DNA of 64,000 nucleotides from Beijerinckia mobilis (GTDB lineage: Bacteria; Pseudomonadota; Alphaproteobacteria; Rhizobiales; Beijerinckiaceae). The notes beneath the pieces are model-generated. The model was not told the origin of the DNA. It made no database searches and was given only the letters and a program-made list of their open reading frames with translations. A program made the translations under genes and the position numbers. This document shows positions 55,108 to 64,000 of this stretch, piece after piece (the stretch's first letter is position 1; every line of letters starts with the position of its first letter). Location of the stretch: the NCBI RefSeq assembly GCF_000745425.1, contig NZ_JQJH01000013.1, positions 1 to 64,000 of the forward strand. The letters are read 5' to 3'.

Positions 55108-56802
55108 ATGCTGCGCTATGTGCCTTTAATCTTCTGTCTCATCAGCACCTTGTTACTTGGCCTCTTGCTGCCAACGGGAAAAACCCTGGTTGTCGTGGCG
55201 TTTCCGCTCGCGCTTGCCTTGTCTGTCATAGGCCTTGTCGATCTCATTCAACGGCATCACAGTCTGCGCCGCAATTATCCCATCCTTGCCCATATTCGTT
55301 TTCTGCTGGAGGGCATACGCCCGGAAATCCGCCAATATTTCCTCGAAAGCGATACGGATGGATTGCCGTTCAATCGCTCGAAACGTGCTGTCGTCTATCA
55401 GCGGTCCAAACATCAGTTGGAAACACGGCCTTTCGGCACGCTGCAGAATGTCTATGAATCCGAGTTCGAATGGCTGAGCCATTCGATCTCGCCTGCAAAG
55501 GTCAAGCATCACGATTTTCGGGTCATGGTCGGCGGTCCGCAATGCGCGCAGCCTTACTCCATATCCCTGATCAATATTTCCGCCATGAGTTTCGGCTCTC
55601 TCAGCGCCAATGCCATACGTGCTTTGAACAAGGGCGCGAAGATGGGGGGCTTTGCCCATGATACAGGCGAAGGCAGTATCAGCCGCTATCATCGGGAACA
55701 TGGCGGCGATCTGATCTGGGAGATCGGTTCGGGCTATTTTGGCTGCCGGACGCCGGATGGCCAGTTCTCGGAAGAGCGTTTCATTCAGAACGCATCAAAT
55801 CCGCAGGTCAAAATGATCGAGGTCAAGCTCTCGCAAGGAGCAAAGCCCGGCCATGGAGGCATTTTGCCCGGCACCAAGGTCAATGAGGAAATTGCGGCCA
55901 CGCGCGGTGTCGAGGCAGGCAAGGATTGCATTTCTCCCGCAAGTCACTCAGCTTTCTCGACGCCCATCGAACTCCTGCAGTTTCTAGCAAGGCTCAGAGA
56001 GTTGAGCGGAGGCAAGCCGGTTGGCTTCAAACTCTGTATCGGCCACCGGCAGGAATTCATGGCGATTTGCAAGGCCATGATCGACACCGACATTCTCGTG
56101 GATTTCATCGTCATCGATGGCGCCGAGGGTGGCACGGGTGCGGCGCCGCTGGAGTTCATCGATCATCTCGGCATGCCTTTGCGCGATGGCCTTACCTTCG
56201 CGCATAATTGCCTCATCGGCGCCGGACTGCGGGACAAGATCAAACTGGGCGCAAGCGGCCGGATCATCACCGGGTTTGATATGGCCCGCGTGCTCGCATT
56301 GGGCGCCGACTGGTGCAATATCGCGCGTGGTTTCATGTTCTCGCTCGGGTGCATACAAGGGTTGGCCTGTCATACCGGCCGCTGTCCGAGCGGGATTGCG
56401 ACGCAGGATCCGGTTCGTCAAAGAGCGCTGGACGTTGATATCAAGGCTGAGCGTGTCAGCCGCTTCCATGAAGCCACGTTGAAAGTGCTGGCCGAACTCA
56501 CGGGGGCTGCCGGCCTTGAACATCCTTCCGAGATTACGGCCCGGCATATTTTGCTGCGGGGCTCGAAGAACGACATCATCAGCTTTGCCGATCTCTATCC
56601 AAGGCTCGCCCCGGATTCGTTGATGACCAATCGGGCGGATCCGGTCTATCTCGAGCTTTGGAATCAGGCGGTTGCCGGAAGTTTCCGACCCGTGCCGTCG
56701 CCCTTGCCGGTGTTCCTGGATGATACCGTCGTCAAAGACGAGACGGCCGATGCCGTGCCGTTTCTCCGCAATTCCCCTGATGATTTAATGATCACACCAT
56801 AA
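55108..56802 (+). CDS. membrane-anchored glutamate-synthase-like FMN protein
   Basis: A 564-residue protein. Two N-terminal spans (about 5-45) precede a glutamate synthase alpha-subunit-like FMN barrel (about 130-510): SISLINISAMSFGSLSANAI, GSGYFGCRTPDGQ, KPGHGGILPG, DFIVIDGAEGGTGAAPLEF and ADWCNIARGFMFSLGCIQGL. The cysteine cluster CIQGLACHTGRCP matches the [3Fe-4S] motif of GltB. It lacks the amidotransferase domain, so it is not a full glutamate synthase. ATG 55108 follows CGGAAGAAG. The role of this family is unknown to me. Nothing links it to the Ehr operon except position. Confidence 0.85.
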   Translation: MLRYVPLIFCLISTLLLGLLLPTGKTLVVVAFPLALALSVIGLVDLIQRHHSLRRNYPILAHIRFLLEGIRPEIRQYFLESDTDGLPFNRSKRAVVYQRSKHQLETRPFGTLQNVYESEFEWLSHSISPAKVKHHDFRVMVGGPQCAQPYSISLINISAMSFGSLSANAIRALNKGAKMGGFAHDTGEGSISRYHREHGGDLIWEIGSGYFGCRTPDGQFSEERFIQNASNPQVKMIEVKLSQGAKPGHGGILPGTKVNEEIAATRGVEAGKDCISPASHSAFSTPIELLQFLARLRELSGGKPVGFKLCIGHRQEFMAICKAMIDTDILVDFIVIDGAEGGTGAAPLEFIDHLGMPLRDGLTFAHNCLIGAGLRDKIKLGASGRIITGFDMARVLALGADWCNIARGFMFSLGCIQGLACHTGRCPSGIATQDPVRQRALDVDIKAERVSRFHEATLKVLAELTGAAGLEHPSEITARHILLRGSKNDIISFADLYPRLAPDSLMTNRADPVYLELWNQAVAGSFRPVPSPLPVFLDDTVVKDETADAVPFLRNSPDDLMITP

Positions 56803-56853
56803 GCGGCGAAGCGAGCGGCAAAGGCGGTTGCCGTCAGGCTGCTATTGGTCTCA

Positions 56854-57765
56854 TCAATTGAGCCAGCGGCCTCTTTGCACCTGCGTCTGATCGGGGATAT
56901 CTGCAACAACGGCCTCAGGAGATGGGGTAGTGGAATCCGGCGTCGGGACTTCAGCCTGAGAGCGCATGCTGGCTCCGGACCTTGCGGCGAGCAAGGCTTT
57001 CAAGGTTTCGATCGTTGAACCATCTGCAACGCCATCGACGAGTGCCGGACGAAAATGGCGCTGAAAAGCCCGTACGACCGCCTCCGTCTTGACACCATAG
57101 AGATTGGTGATGGTGAGGCCGAAGCCGAAAATCGCGAAAAGGGATTGCAGCGTTTCGATATGCTGGCCGTGCTCGCCGCTCTCATAACGGGGGCCATCGG
57201 TGACGGGCACGGGCGGCACATAGAGGCCGATACCAGCATCCGCCAATCGAGCCCAGGGAAAATGCGCGCTTGGATCGTCCTTGCGGTCCGGCGCGATATC
57301 GCTGTGGGCGAGCACGCGGATCGGGGAGATTGACCGCCGGTTCATAATATCGAGACACAGCGCGATCGTCGCCGCAATCTGCGCCTCGGGGTAGGGCGGA
57401 TCACCGGCCTCCGGCCCTGGATGCACGAGTTCAATGCCGATCGAAACGGAGTTCATGTCGCGCTCGCCACCCCAATAGGAGCGGCCGGCATGCCATGCGC
57501 GGCGGTGTTCCGGGACCAATTGGGTGATCCGCCCATCCTCCCAGATGAGATAATGGGCGGAAACCTCTGAAGCCGGATCACAAAGGCGCTCCAGTGCTGC
57601 TTCGCCACTCGCCATGGCGGTGTGATGCAGGATGATCGCGTCGGGCTGCCGGCCTTTGCGATCGCCGTGGTTGGGCGAGGGCCTGACCTCCTTCACGAGC
57701 GGACTGTCGCCCGTGAAAGTTTCCGGCTGTTTTGCTCCGTCATCCTGCATAGATTTCGATGTCAT
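56854..57765 (-). CDS. AmpD-type N-acetylmuramoyl-L-alanine amidase
   Basis: A 303-residue protein of the amidase_2 family. Zn ligands and active-site residues are in IILHHTAMA, WHAGRSYWGG and LAHSDIAPDRKDDPS. The C-terminal part (about 205-270) looks like a peptidoglycan-binding domain (TNLYGVKTEAVVRAFQRHF). It cuts the MurNAc-L-Ala bond in muropeptide recycling or cell-wall turnover. No signal peptide is seen. ATG 57765 is used; a TTG at 57783 overlaps the stop of the lipoprotein gene and is possible. The two genes are co-transcribed. Confidence 0.85.
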   Translation of the reverse strand: MTSKSMQDDGAKQPETFTGDSPLVKEVRPSPNHGDRKGRQPDAIILHHTAMASGEAALERLCDPASEVSAHYLIWEDGRITQLVPEHRRAWHAGRSYWGGERDMNSVSIGIELVHPGPEAGDPPYPEAQIAATIALCLDIMNRRSISPIRVLAHSDIAPDRKDDPSAHFPWARLADAGIGLYVPPVPVTDGPRYESGEHGQHIETLQSLFAIFGFGLTITNLYGVKTEAVVRAFQRHFRPALVDGVADGSTIETLKALLAARSGASMRSQAEVPTPDSTTPSPEAVVADIPDQTQVQRGRWLN

Positions 57766-57779
57766 GGATGGGACACCTG

Positions 57780-58103
57780 TCAATACCCGTATCCGCCGCG
57801 GTCATAACCACGCGAGGCGACGCAGAACGGCCTGCCATATTCATCATAAGCATAACGCCGGCAAGGCGGTGGCGGCGGTGGCGGCGGAGCGGTGGCCGCG
57901 CCGACCAGCCCACCGGTCGCCGCGCCGAGCAAGCCGCCTGCCACCGCGGCACCCGGGCTGTTGCCAGCCGCCGCACCAATTGCCGCGCCTGAAGCTCCAC
58001 CGAGTGCTGCGCCGCTGAGCGCGCGCTGTTCAGGTGTATAACCACATCCCGCTAAAACCAGGACGGCCAAGGCTCCCGCCGTCATGGATATGAAATTCCT
58101 CAT
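57780..58103 (-). CDS. glycine-zipper lipoprotein
   Basis: A 107-residue envelope protein (ATG 58103, GGGGAAATA upstream; a longer frame to 58328 is not supported). A lipobox LVLAGC at residues about 15-20 gives a lipidated Cys20. The next 50 residues are a Gly/Ala-rich glycine zipper (GAALGGASGAAIGAAAGNSP). A run of eight prolines precedes a Tyr/Arg/Gly-rich tail. Such zippers insert in or tether to the outer membrane. It overlaps the downstream amidase frame, so the two are probably one operon. Confidence 0.8.
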   Translation of the reverse strand: MRNFISMTAGALAVLVLAGCGYTPEQRALSGAALGGASGAAIGAAAGNSPGAAVAGGLLGAATGGLVGAATAPPPPPPPPCRRYAYDEYGRPFCVASRGYDRGGYGY

Positions 58104-58466
58104 TATTTCCCCACGTTTTTCGGCCTGTCGTTTCAGGCAATGCCATAATGTGCGATCATTGGACAGGATCGGAAGAGAGCATTTTCGCTCTGATCGAAAC
58201 CCCTCTGAAAGGATCGTCGCAAATAAACATAGCCACCCAGATGGTTCCAATTTGACGGCATCGGGACGGATTTCGGGAAGCTCCCTTGATCGGACCGGCT
58301 GACGTGGGCGTGATGGACGCCGATTCAAGCAAAATCATGGGCGAGAGGAAGCAGCGATCATGCCGGAGGAAACCTTTCGTATCCGCCCGTCAAGCATGAC
58401 GCGTCTGTGGCATGGGGGCGGACTTTGATCGTGGGTGAATTTAAAAGCGGCGACCTTAACGTCCGA

Positions 58467-58495
58467 TTGACGAAGGGAGGTTTTGCGCGTTATCC
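58467..58495 (+). promoter_or_regulatory. rnpB promoter
   Basis: TTGACG at 58467-58472 and TTATCC at 58490-58495 are separated by 17 bases. Transcription would then start near 58502, exactly where the RNase P RNA helix P1 begins. The sequence from 58104 to 58466 holds no gene I can support. Confidence 0.7.
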
Positions 58496-58502
58496 GATCC
58501 TG

Positions 58503-58908
<406 letters not shown>

Positions 58909-58924
58909 TATAAAACAGTGAATG

Positions 58925-58965
58925 AAAATCGAAAGGCCGGGGGAACCCCCCGGCCTTTCGATTTC
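58925..58965. terminator. bidirectional terminator between rnpB and the giant gene
   Basis: AAATCGAAAGGCCGGGGG and CCCCCCGGCCTTTCGATTT are nearly perfect inverted arms around AA. A T-rich end follows on the plus strand and an A-rich end precedes, so one hairpin can end both convergent transcripts (rnpB and the minus-strand gene at 58983). Confidence 0.85.
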
Positions 58966-58982
58966 AAGCAATTGGGATCGGC

Positions 58983-61900
58983 TTATTTCAGCCGTCCCGC
59001 CGCATGGGCCAGCATCGTATAGACCTTACCCGCGTCCGAGAGCAGATAATGGATCTGCTGCTTTTCATCCTGTCCACCGCGGCCGAGCTGCACGAGATGT
59101 TTCTCGAATTCCTGGATCGACCGGTCGATCGTCGCCTGGAAGGTGGGGTCGAGCCGGTACTTGCGGCGGATTGCTTCGAAGGTCTGTTGTCCCGTTCCTT
59201 TGTAGATGGAATGCGAGAAGGCTTTGGCATCCCCCTGGCGATAACGCTCCCAGGCATCGACGAGAGCCCGTTGATCGATCATGCCGGCAATATCGGCAAA
59301 AAGTGAATCGAGAGGCTTGTTCGATGTCGGTGTAACTTCGCGTTCGGGCACTTCCTGATGCGCGGGCTCTTCGTTCGACGCCCGGGCGAGGAGATCGGAG
59401 AGCCAGCCGGCGCTCGCCGGGTTCTGGGGAGATGCCAGGCGTCCGAACGTATTCTTTGCCGCGGAGCGGAGGGAACTGCCGAGATCCGACGCCGGTTGCT
59501 TTTCGGCCGGAGGCTCCAGTGCGTTGAGCGCATTGGAAATCCCGCTGACAGCGGCACGGGCGGCGGCGGGTTCGGCAATATCGAGGGCTCGGCTGGAGCG
59601 GGACACGATATTGGTCAAGGTTTCGAGCGCCTTGACTTCCTCGCCGACGATCTTGCGCAGGGCGGCGGCCTGCTCGGCTGTTTCGCGCGGCAGTTCGATG
59701 GCGCTGCGGCGCATATCCTCGCGCGTCGCCTCGAGATCCTGACGAATCTCGCTGGAGACCGAATGCAATTCCTTGGTCGCTTCCTGGAACTGCTGTTTGG
59801 TCCGGTTGAAGATGCGCTCGAGCTCCGATTCCGCTTCCTCGAAAGCGCCGCGCAGAGCCGCGGCCATGCGTGCGCGCTCGCCATTCATCAGATCACGCAA
59901 TTCGCCATAGCGCGTGGAAATCGTTTCGACATTGAGCTGAGTGGCTTCGTTCAGTGAACTCGTCAGCGTCTGACCGTGTGTTTCCACCTGGGAGAAAGCG
60001 GTCTCCATGGTGCTCGCAAAGGTCTCCATCGTGTCGACGAAAGCGCTGCGCTTCGCATCGAGGCTTTCGATCAGCTTTTCGAGGGCCACCTTTCGGCCGG
60101 CAATCATTTCTTCCAGCGTTTCCTGGGACTGCACGAAGGCGGTCGCGGTCGCGGCCAGTGCATTATGCTGTTCTGCGAGTTTCGATGTCAGTGCATCGGC
60201 TTCCCCGAGCGTCGCGCTCGTGGAGGTCTTCAATGCGGAGACTTCGCGGGTGACGCTCGTCAGCAGGGTGCCGAATTCCTGCAGACGTTCGCCGAGCGAG
60301 CGTTCCACCGCACCGAAATTGCCATGCGCCGTTGCGCTGATCTCGCGCAGAACGCGGCTGCTTTCCGTCAATCTCTCGAGAAGATTGGTCATGTCGCCGC
60401 GCATCTGCCGATCCGTCTCGGTGAGGAGAGTGACCGATGTATTCATTCCCTCCGCCATATCATCGCGGAGTTTCGTTGCATAATCATCGATCGTCACACG
60501 CAATTGCGTGGAGGCATCTTCCAGAGTTTTGGCGAATTCGGCCTGTTTACCGGCAAAATAGTCGCCCAGCACGGATTCCTGTCCGGCAAGCACTGCATTG
60601 AGACGGTCGCCGAAGCCGGTCAAATCCCGGGTGATTGATTCTCCGCGCGTCGTCATCAAGCCAACGAGGTCGCCTGACTTCTTGTCGAAGACCTCGGCAA
60701 GGTCGTTTGTGCAGAGTTTGACGACTTCCCGCAGATCCTGGCTGCGGGCCTTGAAGATCGACTCGAACTCGCCGAGGCGGCTGGCGAGCGTCATGCCGAT
60801 TTCATTGACGCGTCCGGCAAGGACCTGGCCGATCTCCCCGGTGCGGCCGGCGAGCGTCGTATCGAGATCCTCAATGGCCTGCGACACGGTCTCCTTGATT
60901 TCGAGTGCCCGTCCTTCGAGAATTTTATCAAGCTGCCCATTTTCTCCATTGAGCAGCGCATTGAACGCCTCGACATGAGCATTGATAGCGTGCTCGAGTG
61001 TCGTGGTCTGTGTCTTCAATGTTTCGGAGACCGCCTCGCCGCTGCGGCCAAGGGTCGTGCCCGCTTCGGTGACGGCATTGTGGACGGTTTGCGCATGGCC
61101 TTCGAGCACCTGCCGGAGCGTGTTCGTTTCCCCCTCGAGCACGTGGCTGAGTGCTTCGACCTGGGACCCGATCGCTTGTTCGACCGTGGCCGCATGGCTT
61201 CTGATCGTTTCCGTGATCGACTGGCCATTGACGTCGAAAGTGGTACCAGCTTCGGCAACAGCGGAGCGGACGGCTTGCGCATGGTCCTCGAGGAGGTGCC
61301 GTAGCGCGTTCGTCTCTCCCCCGAGTACCTGGTTGAGCGCTTCGACCTGGGTGCCGATCGCCTGTTCGACGGTGGCCGTATGCGCCTTGATCGTATCTGT
61401 GATCGACTGGCCATTGGCGTCGAAAGTGGTACCAGCTTCGGCAACGGTGGCGCGGACAGTTTGCGCGTGGCCCTCGAGGAGGTGCCTGAGCGTGTTCGTT
61501 TCTCCCCCGAGTACCTGGTTGAGTGCCTCAACCTGGGTGCCGATCGCCTGTTCGACGGTGGCCGTATGCGCCTTGATCGTATCTGTGATCGACTGGCCAT
61601 TGGCGTCGAGCGCGGTACCTGCCTCGGCAACGGCTGTGCGGACAGCTTGCGCGTGGCCTTCGAGCAGATGTCTGAGTTGACCGGTCTCTCCGTCCAGAGC
61701 TGCGTTGAAGGCGGCGACATGCTCGCCGATAGCCTGTTGAAGAGCCTCCGTCTGGGCCTTCACCGTATCCGCCAGGCTATGTCCGCTTGCGTCGAGTGCC
61801 GTATTTGCATCGGTGACGACGTTACGGATCGTGTCTGCGTGATCCTCGAAAATCTGCCGCAAATGACCGGTTTCCCCATCGAGGGTCGCGTTGAGCGTGC

Positions 61901-64000
61901 CGACATGGGTGCTGATGACTTCCTCGAAGGAGGCGGCATGTGTGCTGAGCGTTTCCGCCACGTCGCGTCCGCTGATATTGATCCGTTCCGAGAGAGTACC
62001 GAGCCGGTTCAGGATATCGTCTTCGAAATGATGGACATGAGTGTCCAGCCGCGCGGCAATTTCCTCGGCGCGGTGCCCGAAGGTTGCGTCGATCGCAGCG
62101 GTCTTCGTTTCCAGCAAATCCGTTAGAGCCGCCGTCTGCGAGGTGAGGCTCGTATTCACCGCTTGGGCCTTCGTGTCAAGCGCTTGCAGGGCGCCATGAC
62201 CGCCTTCCTGCAAAATCCTGGCAATGTCGCCGGCCTGGCTCGATAGCGCTTCGGTGAGGGTTTGCGCTCGTTCTTCGAGCATTTGCCCGATGTCGGCAAT
62301 CACACTCCCCAGCGCTTGCTTGATCTCCTTAGTCTTTGTGCCGGATTGGGTTTCGAAAAGCTGCAACTGGGTCGCCATCGTTTCCGCAGCATCTTTCGTA
62401 TGCGAGGCGAGCCTGTCGTTCAGGCCGCCACCTTGAACGGTGAGCGTCGTCTCGATGGCATTGAGGCGGTCGGCTAATGTTGCGGTAAAGCGTTCGGCCT
62501 GTTCGCTGACCCTGGCGGCAACCGAGCCGCCATGATCGACGACGCTGGTTTCGAAGGCGGCAAGCCGCTCCGAAAGCGTTTCGTTGATCCTGCCGCCATG
62601 CATTGCGATCGCATTGACGGTTTCGGTCGCGGTTTCCGTGAATTCGTCCCGCAGCAGGCCCGCGTGATGAGAGAAGGCCGCAATCGTATCCTGAGCCGCC
62701 GTCTCGAAATAGGTCTGTAGGGCTTGTGTCTGGTCTGCGAGGACGGTGGCTGCGTCCTGTGCCGTGGCCAAAAGGTGATTGCTCATGCTGTCTGAATGCG
62801 TCTGAAGCGCGCTGAACGTATCGCTCAACATGGCGGTCAGATGATCATGTAGCGCCTGAGTCTGCTGTTCGAAATTGCCGAGGCTCTGCTGCGTATTTGT
62901 GTCGAAATGGTCGGTGAGCTGACGTGTATGCTGTTCCATCCCAGCGAAAGTTTCCGCGAGCGAAGCGGCAAGACGCGCCTGCAGCGTGTCGCTGTAGCTC
63001 TGCAGCGTGGCGAGGGTCTCGCGGCTGCCACCTTGCAGCTTCTCGTTCAGCTGGTTCGTATGCTCGGCGAGAGCGCTCACCGTCTCGTCCAATGACGTGG
63101 ACAATGTCCCATGCAATGCAGCCGCGTGAACCTCGAGCCCTTCGAGCGCTTTCGTCATATGCTCCGAGCTTACGGTCAGACGTTCGTTGATCTGATCGGA
63201 TTGCTGCGTCAGCGCCGTGAGCGCCGTTCCCAGGCGTTCATTCAGAGTTTCCGTCTGGCTGGAAAAGGCGGAGACAGCCGTCTGCGCGGCCGTCTCAAGA
63301 TGTTCGCCCATGAGCGTTGAATGCTCATTGATAGCGGAGACAGTCGACTCGAGCGTCGTGGCCAGTTGCTGCCGTTGGGTTTCACCCTGCTCGGTGAGGA
63401 GATGGACTGTTTCCTGCGCCGTGGTGAGCAGACGTTCGTGGAGACCTTCCGTCTGGCTGGTGAGTGTGCTCAGCGTTTCATCCAGCGTCGAAGCCATTTT
63501 GGAACGCAAAGCTTCCGTCTGATCCGAAAGCGCGTTCAAGGTTTCTTCCGCAGTGGTTTCGATGCGATGAGCCAGATGGGCGCCATGGTTCTCGACGGCA
63601 CTGAAAGTCGTGCCGAACATCGATGACAGATGATCGTTCAATGTTGCCGCATGCAGGCCGATCGATTGGAGCATCTCATGGGCGGATACATTCATATGCT
63701 CACGCAATTGCTCAGAATGACCCATCAAGGCATCGAGATTTTCGCTGATCGTCGTGGAAATATGTTGCTGCAGCGCGTCGGTGTGGCTTGAAAGCGCCGT
63801 GGCGGTTTCCTGCGTCGTCGTCGCAAAGCGCAGGTGCAATTCATTGCCATCCTGCTCGAATTGCTCATGCAGCCGGGTGTAGTTTTCGTCGAAGAGAGTC
63901 ACCAGCCGTTGCGTCGCGACCTCGAAAGAATCGTGGGCGGTTGTGGTCCGCTCGGTGATGACATCGGCGATGCGATTGCTGATCTCGTTGAGATTGGCGT
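58983..64000 (-). CDS. giant repeat coiled protein, apolipoprotein-like (5' end outside window)
   Basis: The frame is open from the window edge to the stop at 58983, giving at least 1672 residues. There is no start at the edge: NRIADVITERTTTAHDSFEV continues upstream, so a GTG at 63902 is internal. Three parts are visible. First, about nineteen 22-residue repeats (62469-63719). Second, five tandem 62-residue repeats (60927-61856). Third, a C-terminal helical part with coiled-coil regions. The protein is Ala/Thr/Glu/Leu-rich, with almost no Cys. No signal or domain is seen in the visible part. From memory, similar large proteins in Rhizobiales are annotated as kinesin-like or apolipoprotein A1/A4/E-like; function is not known. 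The last 60 residues (VQLGRGGQDEKQQIHYLLSD) are a compact non-repeat end. Confidence 0.85.
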   Translation of the reverse strand, partial: ANLNEISNRIADVITERTTTAHDSFEVATQRLVTLFDENYTRLHEQFEQDGNELHLRFATTTQETATALSSHTDALQQHISTTISENLDALMGHSEQLREHMNVSAHEMLQSIGLHAATLNDHLSSMFGTTFSAVENHGAHLAHRIETTAEETLNALSDQTEALRSKMASTLDETLSTLTSQTEGLHERLLTTAQETVHLLTEQGETQRQQLATTLESTVSAINEHSTLMGEHLETAAQTAVSAFSSQTETLNERLGTALTALTQQSDQINERLTVSSEHMTKALEGLEVHAAALHGTLSTSLDETVSALAEHTNQLNEKLQGGSRETLATLQSYSDTLQARLAASLAETFAGMEQHTRQLTDHFDTNTQQSLGNFEQQTQALHDHLTAMLSDTFSALQTHSDSMSNHLLATAQDAATVLADQTQALQTYFETAAQDTIAAFSHHAGLLRDEFTETATETVNAIAMHGGRINETLSERLAAFETSVVDHGGSVAARVSEQAERFTATLADRLNAIETTLTVQGGGLNDRLASHTKDAAETMATQLQLFETQSGTKTKEIKQALGSVIADIGQMLEERAQTLTEALSSQAGDIARILQEGGHGALQALDTKAQAVNTSLTSQTAALTDLLETKTAAIDATFGHRAEEIAARLDTHVHHFEDDILNRLGTLSERINISGRDVAETLSTHAASFEEVISTHVGTLNATLDGETGHLRQIFEDHADTIRNVVTDANTALDASGHSLADTVKAQTEALQQAIGEHVAAFNAALDGETGQLRHLLEGHAQAVRTAVAEAGTALDANGQSITDTIKAHTATVEQAIGTQVEALNQVLGGETNTLRHLLEGHAQTVRATVAEAGTTFDANGQSITDTIKAHTATVEQAIGTQVEALNQVLGGETNALRHLLEDHAQAVRSAVAEAGTTFDVNGQSITETIRSHAATVEQAIGSQVEALSHVLEGETNTLRQVLEGHAQTVHNAVTEAGTTLGRSGEAVSETLKTQTTTLEHAINAHVEAFNALLNGENGQLDKILEGRALEIKETVSQAIEDLDTTLAGRTGEIGQVLAGRVNEIGMTLASRLGEFESIFKARSQDLREVVKLCTNDLAEVFDKKSGDLVGLMTTRGESITRDLTGFGDRLNAVLAGQESVLGDYFAGKQAEFAKTLEDASTQLRVTIDDYATKLRDDMAEGMNTSVTLLTETDRQMRGDMTNLLERLTESSRVLREISATAHGNFGAVERSLGERLQEFGTLLTSVTREVSALKTSTSATLGEADALTSKLAEQHNALAATATAFVQSQETLEEMIAGRKVALEKLIESLDAKRSAFVDTMETFASTMETAFSQVETHGQTLTSSLNEATQLNVETISTRYGELRDLMNGERARMAAALRGAFEEAESELERIFNRTKQQFQEATKELHSVSSEIRQDLEATREDMRRSAIELPRETAEQAAALRKIVGEEVKALETLTNIVSRSSRALDIAEPAAARAAVSGISNALNALEPPAEKQPASDLGSSLRSAAKNTFGRLASPQNPASAGWLSDLLARASNEEPAHQEVPEREVTPTSNKPLDSLFADIAGMIDQRALVDAWERYRQGDAKAFSHSIYKGTGQQTFEAIRRKYRLDPTFQATIDRSIQEFEKHLVQLGRGGQDEKQQIHYLLSDAGKVYTMLAHAAGRLK
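60927..61856 (-). repeat. five tandem 62-residue (186-bp) repeats in the giant gene
   Basis: Units at 61856-61671, 61670-61485, 61484-61299, 61298-61113 and 61112-60927. The consensus begins HLLEGHAQ and includes AVAEAGT, NGQSIT and VEALNQVLGGETN. Copies 2, 3 and 4 are near-identical in DNA; copies 1 and 5 are diverged. All have exactly 62 codons, so the frame is kept. The near-identity suggests recent duplication or gene conversion. Confidence 0.9.
62469..63719 (-). repeat. about nineteen 22-residue amphipathic repeats in the giant gene
   Basis: The block is 417 residues. Units start with His or Gln and have the pattern (H/Q)(T/S)xxLxxxL...T..ET..AL, for example HGAHLAHRIETTAEETLNAL and QTEALRSKMASTLDETLSTL. 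Seventeen units are exactly 22 residues; one is 18 and one is 25. The 22-residue period is that of apolipoprotein A/E helices, so the region should be a long helical rod. Confidence 0.9.

Noticed and set aside
60927-61856. Tandem DNA repeats that could look like a CRISPR array
   Set aside because: The unit is 186 bp with no spacers, and it encodes protein repeats in frame.

Overview
The window looks like chromosome of a GC-rich alphaproteobacterium, probably Rhizobiales and possibly near Beijerinckiaceae. I infer this from gene content and from the alphaproteobacterial-looking RNase P RNA; no 16S gene is present, so it is not proven. Window edges cut an IS5-family transposase (left) and a giant repeat protein (right).

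1-32.6 kb is a type VI secretion (T6SS) locus in two divergent operons. The minus operon is tssA-tssB-tssC-hcp-tssE-tssF-tssG-clpV. It continues into a probable effector module: a Cys-rich exported protein (candidate immunity), a T4-lysozyme-like muramidase, an unknown protein and a CHAP/NlpC-like hydrolase broken by the IS5 element and a frameshift. The plus operon is vgrG, a small unknown gene, tagH (FHA), tssK, tssL (OmpA-fused), tssM, tagF, pppA phosphatase and ppkA kinase. It is followed by two exported proteins: a beta-propeller/NlpC-P60 protein and a TPR-caspase protein. No TssJ lipoprotein or PAAR gene is visible.

32.6-41.5 kb is mobile and scrambled. An IS481-type transposase gene is interrupted by both an IS6-type and an IS110-type element. 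A 45-bp IS6 end, a gene remnant and an autotransporter-barrel gene follow. Next is the core of an integrative element: truncated AAA ATPase, two unknown genes, an excisionase-like gene, an AT-rich MerR-like regulator, hicAB and a tyrosine integrase. It ends in a 3' half of tRNA-Met (CAT), taken as an att site.

42.3-57.8 kb is mostly respiratory. It holds a DUF2946-like gene, a bd-like oxidase whose subunit I carries a fused cytochrome c domain, its partner membrane subunit, a small cytochrome c and TspO. An XRE regulator then leads a six-gene Hyf-like operon (hyfB, C, E, F, G, I types). The HyfG-type subunit lacks the [NiFe] cysteines, so this is an energy-converting hydrogenase-related (Ehr) complex rather than a hydrogenase. 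A membrane-anchored glutamate-synthase-like FMN protein, an AmpD-type amidase and a glycine-zipper lipoprotein follow.

58.4-64 kb has rnpB with a clear promoter, a shared bidirectional terminator, and the convergent giant coiled protein. That protein contains about nineteen 22-residue apolipoprotein-like repeats and five tandem 62-residue repeats.
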